From the NCBI GenBank assembly GCA_943737045.1, contig CALSFV010000249.1, positions 372,001-436,000 on the forward strand: a DNA stretch of 64,000 bases, written 5' to 3'. The notes beneath the pieces are model-generated. The model saw nothing but the letters and a program-made list of their open reading frames with translations, made no database searches and was not told the DNA's origin. This document shows positions 37,264 through 48,383 of this stretch, one piece after another. The stretch comes from Parapristionchus giblindavisi. Its lineage: Eukaryota > Nematoda > Chromadorea > Rhabditida > Diplogasteridae. The stretch's first letter is position 1. Each line of letters starts with the position of its first letter. A program made the position numbers and the translations under genes.

Positions 37264-40200
37264 TTATCCTAATACACGTTTGTAGAATGCAGTATAGCTC
37301 TCCGTGTCTCTTCCAGTCTCGGCCCGAACCTGAAAGTTTCAGGAATTTGTCAAAATTAAAAATTAAAAAGGTTTAAAATAATTATAATCATAACAAAATG
37401 CATAGTACATGCTGACAATGACATGATGTCATGCTATTCAAAAGCTATTCAAGGCTATGCAAAGGTGTGAAAAGATTAATTGGAATTATACACAAGTTCA
37501 GCAAGATGGAAGGATCTTAATTCGAATCATCAGACATACTTTTTGAGACAAGCAAAAAGCTATGAGAATTAAACTATGGTAAACCTACTCTGATAAATAT
37601 ATTTTTAATAAACTACAAGATCAATAAAATAAAATAACTATTTCATGAATAAGATTGCTTACCATCATAACGATGTTGTTGTAATCCTTCTGCTCAAATT
37701 GTCGTTCGAACTGGAACCATCAATTTTTGTTCAAAATTTTTTTTCCGATTTTGGAACCAGCTATTGTTGTATTGCATAGCATTCGATTCATCATGTCTAC
37801 AGTCATTCTAGCTATCTCAGGGATAAAAATTTAAAAAGAACGAACTAGTTTTCATATTGATTTCTAATTAAAAAATATAATAAAAGAGAAAAAATTTTAA
37901 AATAAATAAAAACCCAACCTCTCTAATATCGAGTTGGTCCATCTTTCCGACGCCGAATGAGCGGGCGAGGAATTGCTTGAGATGGAAGGTGAGCTTGGAT
38001 CCGCGTACTTGTCCCTGCTCCATCATAGACCAACCTGCAGAGCGCCCGATACTTGATAATATAGTATTGACCGTATAAAATACACTTGTTTATTTGGTAC
38101 GACAGTAGCCAAGTTTTTCTTGTTGTAGGTCATGAACAATTGACTACACGTCGCACAAAGATTGTATTGATGACGAGGATGAGAACTCTTCCATTAAAGG
38201 CATACCCTTACTTATACTTACTTATTACTTATTACTTATTACATATTACTTATTACTTATTACTTATTACTTATTACTTATTACTTATTACTTATTACTT
38301 ATTACTTATTACTTATTACTTATTACACTTATTACTTATTACACTTATTACTTATTACTTATTACTTATTACTTATTACTTATTACTTATTACTTATTAC
38401 TTATTACTTATTACTTATTACTTATTACTTATTACTTATTACATATTACTTATTACTTATTACTTATTACTTATTACTTATTACTTATTACTTATTACTT
38501 ATTACTTATTACTTATTACATATTACTTATTACTTATTACTTATTACTTATTACTTATTACTTATTACTTATTACATATTACTTATTACTTATTACTTAT
38601 TACTTATTACTTATTACTTATTACTTATTACTTATTACTTATTACTTATTACTTATTACTTATTACTTATTACTTATTACTTATTACTTATTACTTATTA
38701 CTTATTACTTATTACTTATTACTTATTACTTATTACATATTACATATTACTTATTACTTATTACTTATTACTTATTATTTATTACTTATTACTTATTACT
38801 TATTACATATTACTTATTACTTATTACTTATTACTTATTACTTATTACTTATTACTTATTACTTATTACTTATTACTTATTACTTATTACTTATTACTTA
38901 TTACACTTATTACTTATTACACTTATTACTTATTACTTATTACTTATTACTTATTACTTATTACTTATTACTTATTACTTATTACTTATTACTTATTACT
39001 TATTACTTATTACTTATTACTTATTACTTATTACTTATTACTTATTACTTACTTATGACTTATAGGATGCATGTACGCACTCTCGATCAAAGTAATCCAA
39101 TAATTGTGTGCACAACTATTGGATTGATTACAAGCATAAGCTCTCATTGAAAGAACACCCCAAGATAATTCGTAACCACCCATAGACAAAGAAGAACGCT
39201 CCTAATTAGAACAAGTACGTATTTCAGAGATTTAAACGTATCAACAAAATTATAGTAAATCCGAAATCTCATATCCAAAGCACGCATTATGTTATTATTT
39301 TTTTATTATTTATATAAACAAATATTTTTAAAGTCAACCTTCACTGCTGGTGGTTAGATAGGCGACGTGCACTCGGGGATCTCTTCTGGTCGCGTTCTTC
39401 ACTGGCATGTATCCATAGTCGTGACGATTCACCTGACCGTTCGGGTGGAAGTAGGTGTGACTGAAATGATCATTTCAAAACTACAAGAAATATTATGTGG
39501 ATCGTGTTTTCATATACAGAGTATTATATGTAAGAACGTTTGGACTTTATAGGATATGATTGGTATTCATCGTTCGTTTCTTTGAATTGTAAGTATTGAT
39601 GCTGTGGAGTTTTTTTTAAACCTAACACAAAAGGTCGTCAGAGTTGTACACAGATTAAGTGCTACTAAATCGAACTTGTCTGACAAATTAACCAGTTGAA
39701 TAAATGGAAACATTTTATCTTTATTAGTAACAAGTATTCACAGTCTCTCAATTTACGTATCACTGCCAGAGAAAAAAACAAAATGTAAAAGCGCGAAAAA
39801 TAAAGTGTCATATTCGCATTCCTTCACAAAATAGCGTTCCACTGTTACTATCATCGACTGACTAGTGCTATTACTTTCTCCCCTCTCGACTGATACATTT
39901 TTTCAGTGTACTATCTTACAACAGTGAGTTGTACGGAGTTCTCAGCGAGCGACTATCAAGGGCAAGTTCGTATCGAATGCTTCATAAATACCGTATCATA
40001 TGATCTTCAATTAACCAATCAATCAATCGATTGATCGATCGATTTCTTCATCTCACGCATAATACTAAATAAAGGGAGATCCGTTCTTCAGTTCCTCTAC
40101 TGGTATTATCCACCAGCATTAAACCCTCTTGAACTCATTCCGACGACAAAGAACACGGGGTTGACCAAACTTTTCGCGTAAGAATATGGCCATGAGTGCA

Positions 40201-41303
40201 TCCCGAATGATCATGTCATCCACATCCATTGTATTTCAAGTTATTTACCGAGTAAATTATCACTAAGCCCAAAAGGAATGGCTATATTCTCTTGAAAACA
40301 AAAAAAGTGGGAAAAGTTAACGACAGATTGTAATCAAAATAATCACGTACGTAATATTGATGGCTCGTGCTCCGAACTTGGGAATGGGATTGATGGCGAA
40401 GTCGATCTGATCGGGAGGGGGAAGGTCCTGAAATTAATTTTGTTTTTATTCACTGAAAACAGACGATACTTTGCCAAAATCACACAAAATATGGCCAACA
40501 AACTACATTGCTTATTCAAATGAAAGCCTTCGCAAGCATGATAAATGATACACCGTATAAACAGTACTTTCTATCGGTCACAGCTCAGAGATGTATCGGT
40601 ATTGTATCTAATTTGGCTATAACAACACCAAAAAACTGTGCATTGGGCTTGGAGAATTATCGAGTTCTATATATGGTGAAAAAGGCTCTTTTCAAAAAAA
40701 ACATGACAACAATGTAGGTTTTGAAAAAAAGCAGGTTTTCAAAGTAAGTTGAGTTTTGAGGATGGCATCAAGACTTACAATGATTCTGCCAGTTTTTGAT
40801 TGGAGTGACCACAGACCAATGAGGTTCTGAACCGGTCGTAGGTCCCAGGGCATCTTTGATCTGTCATATCCTGAAATTAAAATATTTATGAAACTACAAT
40901 TTGTTCAATGAGAACAACAGGATAAAGTATTTGGCATTAAGATAGTGAATTTTTTTTCAAAGCCAAAAATTATAGCACTCCCGATTCAGTGGCAACACTA
41001 CTGCTTGTTAGATTTATTTCGTAAAAAAATCTTTTAATATTACTAATATTTTGTTTATAACGTGAGTAAGAGCATTTACTGCCTTTTAATGAACAGAACA
41101 CATAGCATTACCAAATTATGGTACTACTATCTACTTATTGCTTTAATGTGATAGTTAAACGTTTGGTACAAGTTTTGCCATTGGGCAGTATTATTGTTTT
41201 CGATCGATAATTTGCATATTTGATATCACTCACGATCCTCATATCGTGCGCACACAATCACTGCAACAACCGCGAAGATCGACCAGCCCAAGATGTGTCG
41301 CAT
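37264..41303 (-). CDS. Secreted nitrobindin-like (DUF1794, THAP4 C-terminal type) beta-barrel protein
   Basis: Seven exons with consistent phases: 41234-41303, 40779-40870, 40351-40427, 39339-39460, 37919-38034, 37663-37710, 37264-37329; 196 residues. Exon 1 gives a signal peptide or anchor (WSIFAVVAVIVC). The body shows PWDLRPVQNLIGLW, PKFGARAINIT, HPNGQVNRHDYGYM, EQGQVRGSKLTFHL and FERQFEQKDY, the order of the nitrobindin/DUF1794 barrel found in many nematode proteins. Family members bind ferric heme and can act on nitrogen-oxide species; whether this one does is not shown. The likely final barrel residues are in exon 7, ending at TAA 37264-37266. Intron 4 contains the 7-bp satellite at 38209-39057. 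Start is the only ATG giving a hydrophobic leader. Confidence 0.75.
38064..38105. mobile_element. MITE family D end fragment
   Basis: TATTGACCGTATAAAATACA and TTATTTGGTACGACAGTAGC only; in intron 4 of the nitrobindin-like gene. Confidence 0.55.
38209..39057. repeat. TTATTAC heptamer satellite, about 850 bp
   Basis: About 120 tandem TTATTAC units with rare variants (TTACATA, TTACACTTA), in intron 4 of the nitrobindin-like gene. Seven is not a multiple of three, so all frames of this strand read the same heptapeptide (LLITYYL) without stop. Confidence 0.95.
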
Positions 41304-41649
41304 CTACAATGGATTAACGGATTGCCAGTGGATTTTCTTCGAAAAATCATGATAACAAACATCCTAATCACAACATTTACGTTGCAGAAAATTCAATTTA
41401 TTTTAATTTCTAAAGAAGGCAATCACGAGCAAATTAAAAATATGATAAATCCGTGATACAGTACGCGTTGAAAAAAAAACAATATAAATACATGAATTAG
41501 ATTATTAGATTAAGTCGCTCCAGTTATCAGCTAATAACGGTCTGGTTGTCGGCTACCAAGGAACGCCCTGCGGCTGAGTGGATGTCAGTAATCGTTGTAA
41601 AAACAGTGCGAAAGATTTGCTTGGGGTTGATGTGATTCGATGAGATCAC

Positions 41650-42300
41650 GTAACGGGTGTGGTTAGGCGCTGTAGACAATGAGAATAGCGAGAGAGTATG
41701 GGATATGGGGAGACGCAGTGATGGCTAATGACACTAGCGAGAGAGTAAGGGATATGGAGAGACGCAGAGATGGACAAGGAAATAGAGGGAATGATAGAGA
41801 GATATGGAGATTAATTGATAGCATGTAGACAAAGATATAGTGATAAAGAGCTAGGCAGAGACTCCGAGAGAGTACAGTAGATGAAGAGAAGCTCACCCAC
41901 AACTCTCGTCACATTCTCTCGCTCACTTTGTCTACGCGAGAGCGTTGCCAGAGACGACTAAAGGCTTTCGAGATTGTGTAGAGAGTTATGGATAGCGTGT
42001 AGAGAGATGTGAGAGAGATAAAGTGAAACGATTAGAGATATAGACCATAAACGGCATGAGAGAGATGATAAGAGAAGTGAGAATAAGACAGATCTTTAAC
42101 AAGAGAGAGAGGGGGTAGCTTACTGAAACGAGTTCCTTCTCTATTGATGGAAATTGAATGAATGAGGTATATGTGTGATACAGGCAGAGAGAGGTTAGAA
42201 AGGAGAGGGAGGGGAGAGAGAGAGAGAGGGAGAGAGAGAGGGGGGAGAGAGGTAGAGGCTTAGAGGCAGAGGTAGAAAGCGAATTAGAATTGTGTATCAT
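41650..42300. repeat. GA-rich degenerate satellite
   Basis: GAGAGAGTAAGGGATATGGA-like units (about 60 bases) repeated near 41690-41770, then GAGAGAGGGAGAGAGAGAGG near 42210-42240. Confidence 0.65.
41889..41970. mobile_element. MITE family B core fragment
   Basis: TCTCTCGCTCACTTTGTCTA and GCGAGAGCGTTGCCAGAG; termini missing. Confidence 0.5.
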
Positions 42301-42825
42301 TCTCGTTCTCGAATGCTATCGACCTTGATGCTATAGGAGGAAACGTCGATGATAGCTTGGGTAAAATCGTATTTTATTATCTTTTCTTATCGATAAGTGC
42401 GTTTTCTCGGTTCAAAACTCGGCAAAAAGCATTCAAAACTGCTTTGGTCAGAATATCAACAGCCAATCATCGATTACGATTTGCCGGTTTTTAGGACGAA
42501 TTATCATTATTTTGATGTGCATGTACAACAATTCTCTGCATTCTTATCTACGGAAGTCACGCATCCGACTCTAACGTTACCGCTAGCTGAACATCGGATA
42601 TCAAACTATTTAATTAACTAAGAAGCTAAAGAAGGATACGATTCAATGTGGTACAAAAAGGTGATGATTTATGTCAACAAATAAATGGTGAAGAGGATCA
42701 GTGTTCAGGCACGCTCAAGGCCTAAAAAGAGGCGTTGAACCATTGGTAATAGTCTCTTCTTGGTTTCGATGGGGAACGCACATAAAAAGATTTTTATATG
42801 GGAAAGAAGAGTGCTGATAGACGGA

Positions 42826-43063
42826 TCTACACTGACGGCAAACTCTCTCATATTTGAGATATAGGTTATCTAAGATGCGACAATTAGAGACAGGTTATCT
42901 CATATCTGAGATAACTTAGTTAGCTTACTCTAGTCCCCGTTACTATCTCGAGCGAGAGAGTATTTTCCAACATGTCTTTTTGAGAGATTTTGGAGTAAGC
43001 TAACCTTTCTCTATAGCTGAACAGTTAGACAACCTATATCTAAGAGAATTTGCCGTGAGTGTA
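42826..43063. mobile_element. MITE family H copy 1
   Basis: CACTGACGGCAAACTCTCTC at the left and GAGAATTTGCCGTGAGTG at the right; about 240 bases. Confidence 0.65.
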
Positions 43064-43606
43064 ATTGCATTTAATGCATACGACCATGAAAAGATCAACA
43101 ATTACATAAACTGAAAAAATATTGTTAAAAAATGATGTTATTCGTGCGCACAATTTGTCAAATCGCACTCAAGAGCATGAAAAGTATCGCAATATTAACT
43201 CATTAGTCAGCATGACCTTTATCAAACACAGAACCAATGGGGACGGAAAAGTTGCCACAAAACCACTAATGAGTCTTTCAGAGGTACGCATACAAGGGGC
43301 ACTACCGTATTCCATAATATCAATCTATCTTCTATCTTCTATGAAACAATACCGTCTATCAGTATATCAACAAACAAAATATCAAATAACAATAGGAACA
43401 GTGTAGATCCTACGCATACATTGATCGATTGACCCGCTTTCGCTTTTCATCATCCACTCGGATACCAGTTCATTCTCACTTTCTTATTGTTATTACTACC
43501 CGTCTTTCAGCCGGCAAACACTTGAGTTATAATGACTATTTAAACATATTTTAGTTTTAAAATTCCAATTCACTTAATTCGAATTGAGACAACATGCAAG
43601 ATGAGT

Positions 43607-43725
43607 TAAAGTGATACACCGAGATGATTTGAAACTATATGCTCTAGCCAAAATCTCTCACTGTCTCTGTTTGCGAGAGAGCATTATCAATGTGGAGAGC
43701 AAAATTAGCTTGGAATGTGCCTAAA
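43607..43725. mobile_element. MITE family B
   Basis: TTAAAGTGATACACCGAGAT to GCTTGGAATGTGCC. Confidence 0.72.
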
Positions 43726-43780
43726 ACGATGACTCTCAATCAAACACTCTGAGTTTTTCGATGCACTGATCTATTTCCAG

Positions 43781-43838
43781 GATTGCGCAAACATCGGCAG
43801 AAGGTCACGTAGGGATCACGGATCCCTGCGGCGAAGGA
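43781..43838 (+). other. Candidate upstream exon of the EB-module gene
   Basis: A strong acceptor (ATTTCCAG) and a strong donor (GTGAGT) bound 58 bases open in one frame (IAQTSAEGHVGITDPCGEG), ending in phase 0 as needed by the exon at 44309 or 44357. No signal-peptide exon was found upstream, so the link is tentative. Confidence 0.35.
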
Positions 43839-44308
43839 GTGAGTAAAGAAGGGGGCAGAGGAGAGTGCATGGAGTAGGATAAAGTAAGCGATTACGGCAC
43901 TAAACAAACAGAAAAGTAACGCAAAAGAACGCCAAAGAAAACACGGGAATGAGTCTAAATGAGCGGGTTAAAGAGCGCCGCCCTATTGAATTTTCGAATT
44001 CTGCATAGTTTCAATATCAGTTGTGATTTGGCGCGTTTTACTGTTTCAGAGATCTTAATTGCCTTTTATGATGCTCTCAGATTTCCTTGAATGTTCATGC
44101 TTTTTAATGCGGTGTTGCATTTGACTTGCGTGCCTCCGCGATAAACTCCGGAGACGTCCACGTATTTTTTTCACGTGCAGACATGTACTCTGCTTTCTTC
44201 ACAAGGACGTCTTCGCTGTTACGGTGGGGGTTAAAGCGGAGGATCCTAATGTAACAGCACATTTGAAAACGATGTAATCCAAAAAATACAGACATCATAA
44301 GATTGCAG

Positions 44309-45835
44309 ATGTCAAATATCAGTTCCATCCTTCCCATCGTAACCGTCCTCACCCAGTGCCCGACCGGATATACCCCACTATCCACCGGCGTCCAATGCTA
44401 TTCCGATCAATATTGTCAATCGATAGCGGCGGGCTACACGTGCGAGGGAAACCAGTGCTGTACCAGAGTTCAGAGGGACTGTGAGTTGTTCGATTCTCGA
44501 ATTCATAGAAGAACAACCATTCAGAATTCGGAATTTTTTGTTGAAAATATCCGTGCCGGACTTAAAATTTATGAAAAAAATCGTGACACATATCTTTCCT
44601 TAATTTAATAAATCTCTATCATTTACATATCAAACATCACGAGCGAGGGATGCTTATTTTATTAAAATTAAAATTTCAGTTTGTACTGCAAATCAAGTTT
44701 ACATCGATGGTGGATGTTACCCGCTAGTGAATATCAATGAACCTTGCGCGTTCTCTCAACAGTGCATGAACCAAGGATGCCAGTGCCTGCAAGGATTCTG
44801 TCGAAGGGCTGATGAGGTGCAGGGTGAGCGCTCCTATCATGTGTTATTGTAAAATAAGAATAAATAAATAAGATTTCGGATCCAAACGCTCAACCCAAGC
44901 AAATTTCTCACCGCTCTGGCCATGTTCTCTCGCTTTCTGTGTTTACGAGAGAGTGTGGACAGAGTTAAGTTTCAAATGAGCTCGGTTGTGGCTTGTAACT
45001 GTGTCTTTATCGCCTATAATTCATTGTTTCAGGCTCGTGCGTTAACCCTAACGATGTTCTTGAAAGGAATTTGACTACAGGAGTTTTGAAAAATTGTCTC
45101 GAGGAACGATGTTCAGAAGGTGAATAGCATTCTCATAAATTTATTGTTTTTTATAAACAAAATAAATGAAAGCCTTTTGATAATATATTATCTGTTTCCA
45201 ACAATATCTTTAGAATAATCATTATAAATTCTGCCAAAAATAGGTTTCACTTGCGAATACACAACCGCCGGGCGCTACCAATGCTGTGGACTCTACAATA
45301 GAAACGTTGACTACAACTACGGTTAGTTATGCTCTTTTAATCGTTTTAATTATACTATATGAAGTTATTTACTTTCTCTTTTCTTTCACTATATTCTTAC
45401 TTTCTTGTATGGTGTTTACTTTGTGCACTACTCAAAACAAAACAAAGAACAGATCGGATTGATCCTGAATGAATCGTGTCAAGAAGTACCATCACTCGTT
45501 AGGTACTTCCAACCTAGCAGTCTACCTCAATTACTTCACAGTCCACTTGCAGTAAACTTACGTCTAACTAGAAGTAGACCAGCAAGCATACTTCAAATGG
45601 GAATGATAATACCAAGATGATGATAGTTATGTTAGATATCATATCTAACATTATGATATCTAAAAATAACTTATTTATTGATCGCATAATTTCAGGCACG
45701 GTGAGGATGTATCCCGGCACGAACCTACCCTTGGTGTGCAAAGCCATAAATTCCTGTCTGTTTGTGGACACCCCCAACTGCGTGTACTCGGCTCGTTACG
45801 GATGCAATGTCTGTTGTTCTACGTGGAATTGTTAG
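44309..45835 (+). CDS. EB-module cysteine-rich protein, probably secreted
   Basis: Five exons in continuous phase: 44309-44480, 44680-44823, 45033-45119, 45244-45321, 45696-45835, ending at TAG. The product has about twenty cysteines in EB-module-like spacing: QCPTGYTPL...CYSDQYC, CTANQVYIDGGCYPL, CAFSQQCMNQGCQCLQGFC, FTCEYTTAGRYQCC and a C-terminal NVCCSTWNC. EB modules are extracellular in nematodes; no ligand can be named. The 5' end is uncertain. The ATG at 44309 directly follows an AG and gives only a weak leader. An alternative acceptor is CACCCAG at 44356, and an extra upstream exon at 43781-43838 (in frame, GTGAGT donor) may belong to the gene. A MITE-B copy lies in the second intron. 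The gene converges on the peptide gene at 45952-46679. Confidence 0.68.
44884..44998. mobile_element. MITE family B, intron 2 of the EB-module gene
   Basis: CTCAACCCAAGCAAATTTCT to GAGCTCGGTTGTGGCTT; termini diverged. Confidence 0.65.
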
Positions 45836-45951
45836 ATTGCTGCATCTGCTGCATGAACCACTTGCTGCAGGAAATATTGAAACAATTTTATTTTGTACAA
45901 AAATGAATAAATATTACATTATCATGCCTAAAAATCAGCAAAGACAATAAA

Positions 45952-46679
45952 TTATTTTCCTATCCAACGCGGTCTGAACGCTCGCGAAGCGAGCGCTCCA
46001 ACTGCAACGCCGCCGATGAAGGCGCGTCCTACAAACGGTACATTGAAAAGGCCATTGTTCGAAATTAAAATCATAGACAAATTAGCTTAGAGTCTCTAGC
46101 AGTACTTAGTCCACTCCTTGTGACTCCAAGTTAACTTGGAAAATTTTACAGTTTATTAACCTTTATCAAGCACATAACCATTAGGGAGGGAATGGTTGCC
46201 GCTAAACGACAGATTAGTCTGGGCGTGCTGAGGTTCCATACAAGGGGCATAATTATCTTCATCTTCTTCATCTTCTGATCTTCTGATTACGTTAAACTTT
46301 TCCGTTGTTTACGGAAAATTTTAACTCTTCCAAATTCCATGTAATTGTCATTAGCAACGTCATTGTTGTCAAAGACAAGCGTTACAAATCGTAATCAATA
46401 CCTCTATCGTATCTGTTTTTGTAGTAGGAGTCGTAGCCGTAGTTGCAATTGTAACATCTGAATTATTAGGAGGATGAAATGTGATGATATAAAATAAACA
46501 TTAAAAAATTTAATTTTAATTTTTTAAACTGGAATGATCCTAGTCAGTGATGAGTCAAGTCATGCTGATGCTCATTTTGATACATTATGGAAATAGATGA
46601 AATAAGGCAAAACGTACCCTTGGCCGATCGTTAGAGAAGCGATGGATGACAGCAAAATAAAGATGCAGAAAATATTCAT
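45952..46679 (-). CDS. Small secreted peptide, array member 1 (64 aa)
   Basis: Three exons: 46618-46679, 46402-46457, 45952-46028. Signal peptide MNIFCIFILLSSIASLTIG, then a short Tyr/Cys segment (CYNCNYGYDSYYKNRYDRGR) and a Gly/Ala/Arg tail ending WIGK. It is the most diverged complete member: it lacks the QYQYY block after the signal peptide and carries two cysteines, a feature shared only with member 2. Exon phases (2, 1) are identical to the other members. Function is unknown; a cationic tail after a Tyr-rich segment resembles some nematode antimicrobial peptides, which is inference only. Confidence 0.75.
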
Positions 46680-46779
46680 GCTGACTATATCTGGACTGTC
46701 GAAAGAATTGGAGTTGAGTGTTCCTACAGACGGAAAAGAGTGAAGTTCACTGCGGAATGATCTGCCCGGATCAAATGTC

Positions 46780-46820
46780 CATCTTATATATACCTAAGGT
46801 TAACATTTTTGCACTTTAGA
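46780..46820 (-). promoter_or_regulatory. Promoter block of peptide member 1
   Basis: TATATATAA at 46783-46791 and, about 15 bases upstream, TAAAGTGCAAAA at 46807-46818; about 105 bases before the ATG. Confidence 0.55.
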
Positions 46821-46937
46821 CACACGAGCTAATTTTGCTCTTTGCTCTGGCAATGTTCTCTCTCGCATTCTTTGTCTACGAGAGAGCGTAGCCAGCGCAG
46901 AGAGTTTCAAGTTAACTCGGGGTGCACTTTGGTGTGC
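46816..46937. mobile_element. MITE family B upstream of peptide member 1
   Basis: ACACACGAGCTAATTTTGCT to TTAACTCGGGGTGCACTT, lying directly behind the promoter block. Confidence 0.68.
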
Positions 46938-47429
46938 ACTTGAGTCAGGACATTTCTGTGCGAAATTGTAGTGATCGCGTGTGCTGATTAGGACAACTCA
47001 GGAACAATGATCGGGCAAAGGATTACCAACGAAACAGCTGTTCGCCTAATTATGTCTAGAAAGTGTTGCTGAGCTATACCAGCCTGCCTGACGCAGGGCA
47101 AGAGCGCTTTCCGGTGAAGCTTTCATTGACGCAATAAGCGATGATTCATTTTCACTTGTTCGATTTTCGCTATTTGAAGCAGGAAACACCATAGATACGC
47201 CATTTTCTCATTTGAATAAATCTGAAAGCATGCATTGTCATGACTTTCATATTCCTTCATTTCACTTTCACTTTTTTGTACATTACCATTACAATTGCAA
47301 TATTTTTTTTGGTTTTGGTGAGTCATGGCAGGGGTCTTCCATAGATCAATGACATACTACATGCTTTTGTACACACTACTTCCTTGCTCACTGTCGGCAA
47401 GAGCTGCCGCATGGAACGTAGATGCAACT

Positions 47430-47661
47430 ATTGACCGTATAAAATACACTTGTTTATTTGGTACGAGAGTAGCCAACCACTGCCACAATGAATTTCTATG
47501 TTTTGAGAGAGAGAGCACCGGTGAGAGAGTAGGTAGATCAGAGAGAGGGCGAGGAAGGAAAGGAGGAAAGAGTGGGGAGTTAATCGATAGTTCTTCCTCT
47601 GTTTAGCAGCAGTATCAATGCAATTATGCAAGTACATTTTATACGGACAATATCCACGGAC
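47430..47661. mobile_element. MITE family D variant
   Basis: ATTGACCGTATAAAATACAC to TACATTTTATACGGACAATA. The interior is purine-rich and matches 58240-58385 rather than 452-689, so two sub-types share ends. Confidence 0.75.
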
Positions 47662-47946
47662 CATACATTCATTATCCGTCTTTTTCTGTACCGTGTTTCT
47701 TGTAACCGCATACTTTATTATTATTATCATTATTATTTTATATATGTACAATATTCTAATGTTGTATGTGTATTTAGCATCTATATGAGCTCTCTCATTG
47801 TTTATTTCATGAATTTTTAATGTGACACAATTGGGGCAAGTTACAATCGGCTACGAACTATCATCGCTCAAATCTGAAATAGATAATTAAATATAATTAA
47901 TTAATTAAATAATAATAATAATAATATAATAATAATTTATAATTAA

Positions 47947-48175
47947 TTACGCACCGGATGATTCGGGTTGCTCTTCCCCGCGCCTGTTGGTCAGTGCATC
48001 CATTCGCAACTCGTGCTGCTTGCGCTTCTACAAGATCAAAGATCAAAGATCAAAGATCAAAGATCAAACATTACCAAACCTTGTTGACGATCGTATGAAC
48101 GGCTACCATGATTGCGACGGCGGCGATTAGCGTAACTACCACGACAATGAGGTGCCATTCTTCATCGGTAATCAT
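47947..48175 (-). CDS. 58-residue single-pass membrane protein
   Basis: Two exons, 48080-48175 and 47947-48027. The first encodes MITDEEW then an uninterrupted hydrophobic stretch (HLIVVVVTLIAAVAIMVAV), the second a charged tail beginning KRKQHELRM and ending in SSGA. The topology suggests an N-out, C-in single-pass protein or a reverse signal anchor. The 52-base intron is mostly tandem copies of TTTGATC. No family is recognised. Both splice sites are canonical and the frame is open from ATG to TAA. Confidence 0.6.
48028..48079 (-). repeat. TTTGATC tandem repeat forming an intron
   Basis: About five TTTGATC units fill most of the 52-base intron of the small membrane protein gene. Confidence 0.8.
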
Positions 48176-48383
48176 GGTTATCTATCAGAATCATTTTGAA
48201 TTTATATATTTACACTCAATTTACTTTTAAAAAAATGTTCAACATTAGTTGAACAGCAAATTGCAACATTTCCAAGGTTATTTTTTTTGTAAATGGACCT
48301 GGGTATTTTGAAAATGCACTTACGGACTTGAAAAGTTCCTGATCGGCCTGAAATTGGTGCATTTCAGATCGAATTTAAAAATT

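Noticed and set aside
38209..39057. CRISPR-like regular repeats
   Set aside because: Pure head-to-tail satellite without spacers, in a eukaryotic intron.
38086..39150. Open frame of 354 codons rich in Leu-Ile-Thr-Tyr
   Set aside because: Produced by the TTATTAC heptamer, which is open in every frame of that strand; it lies in an intron.
41663..42300. Ser/Leu-rich minus-strand frames
   Set aside because: Complement of GA-rich satellite.
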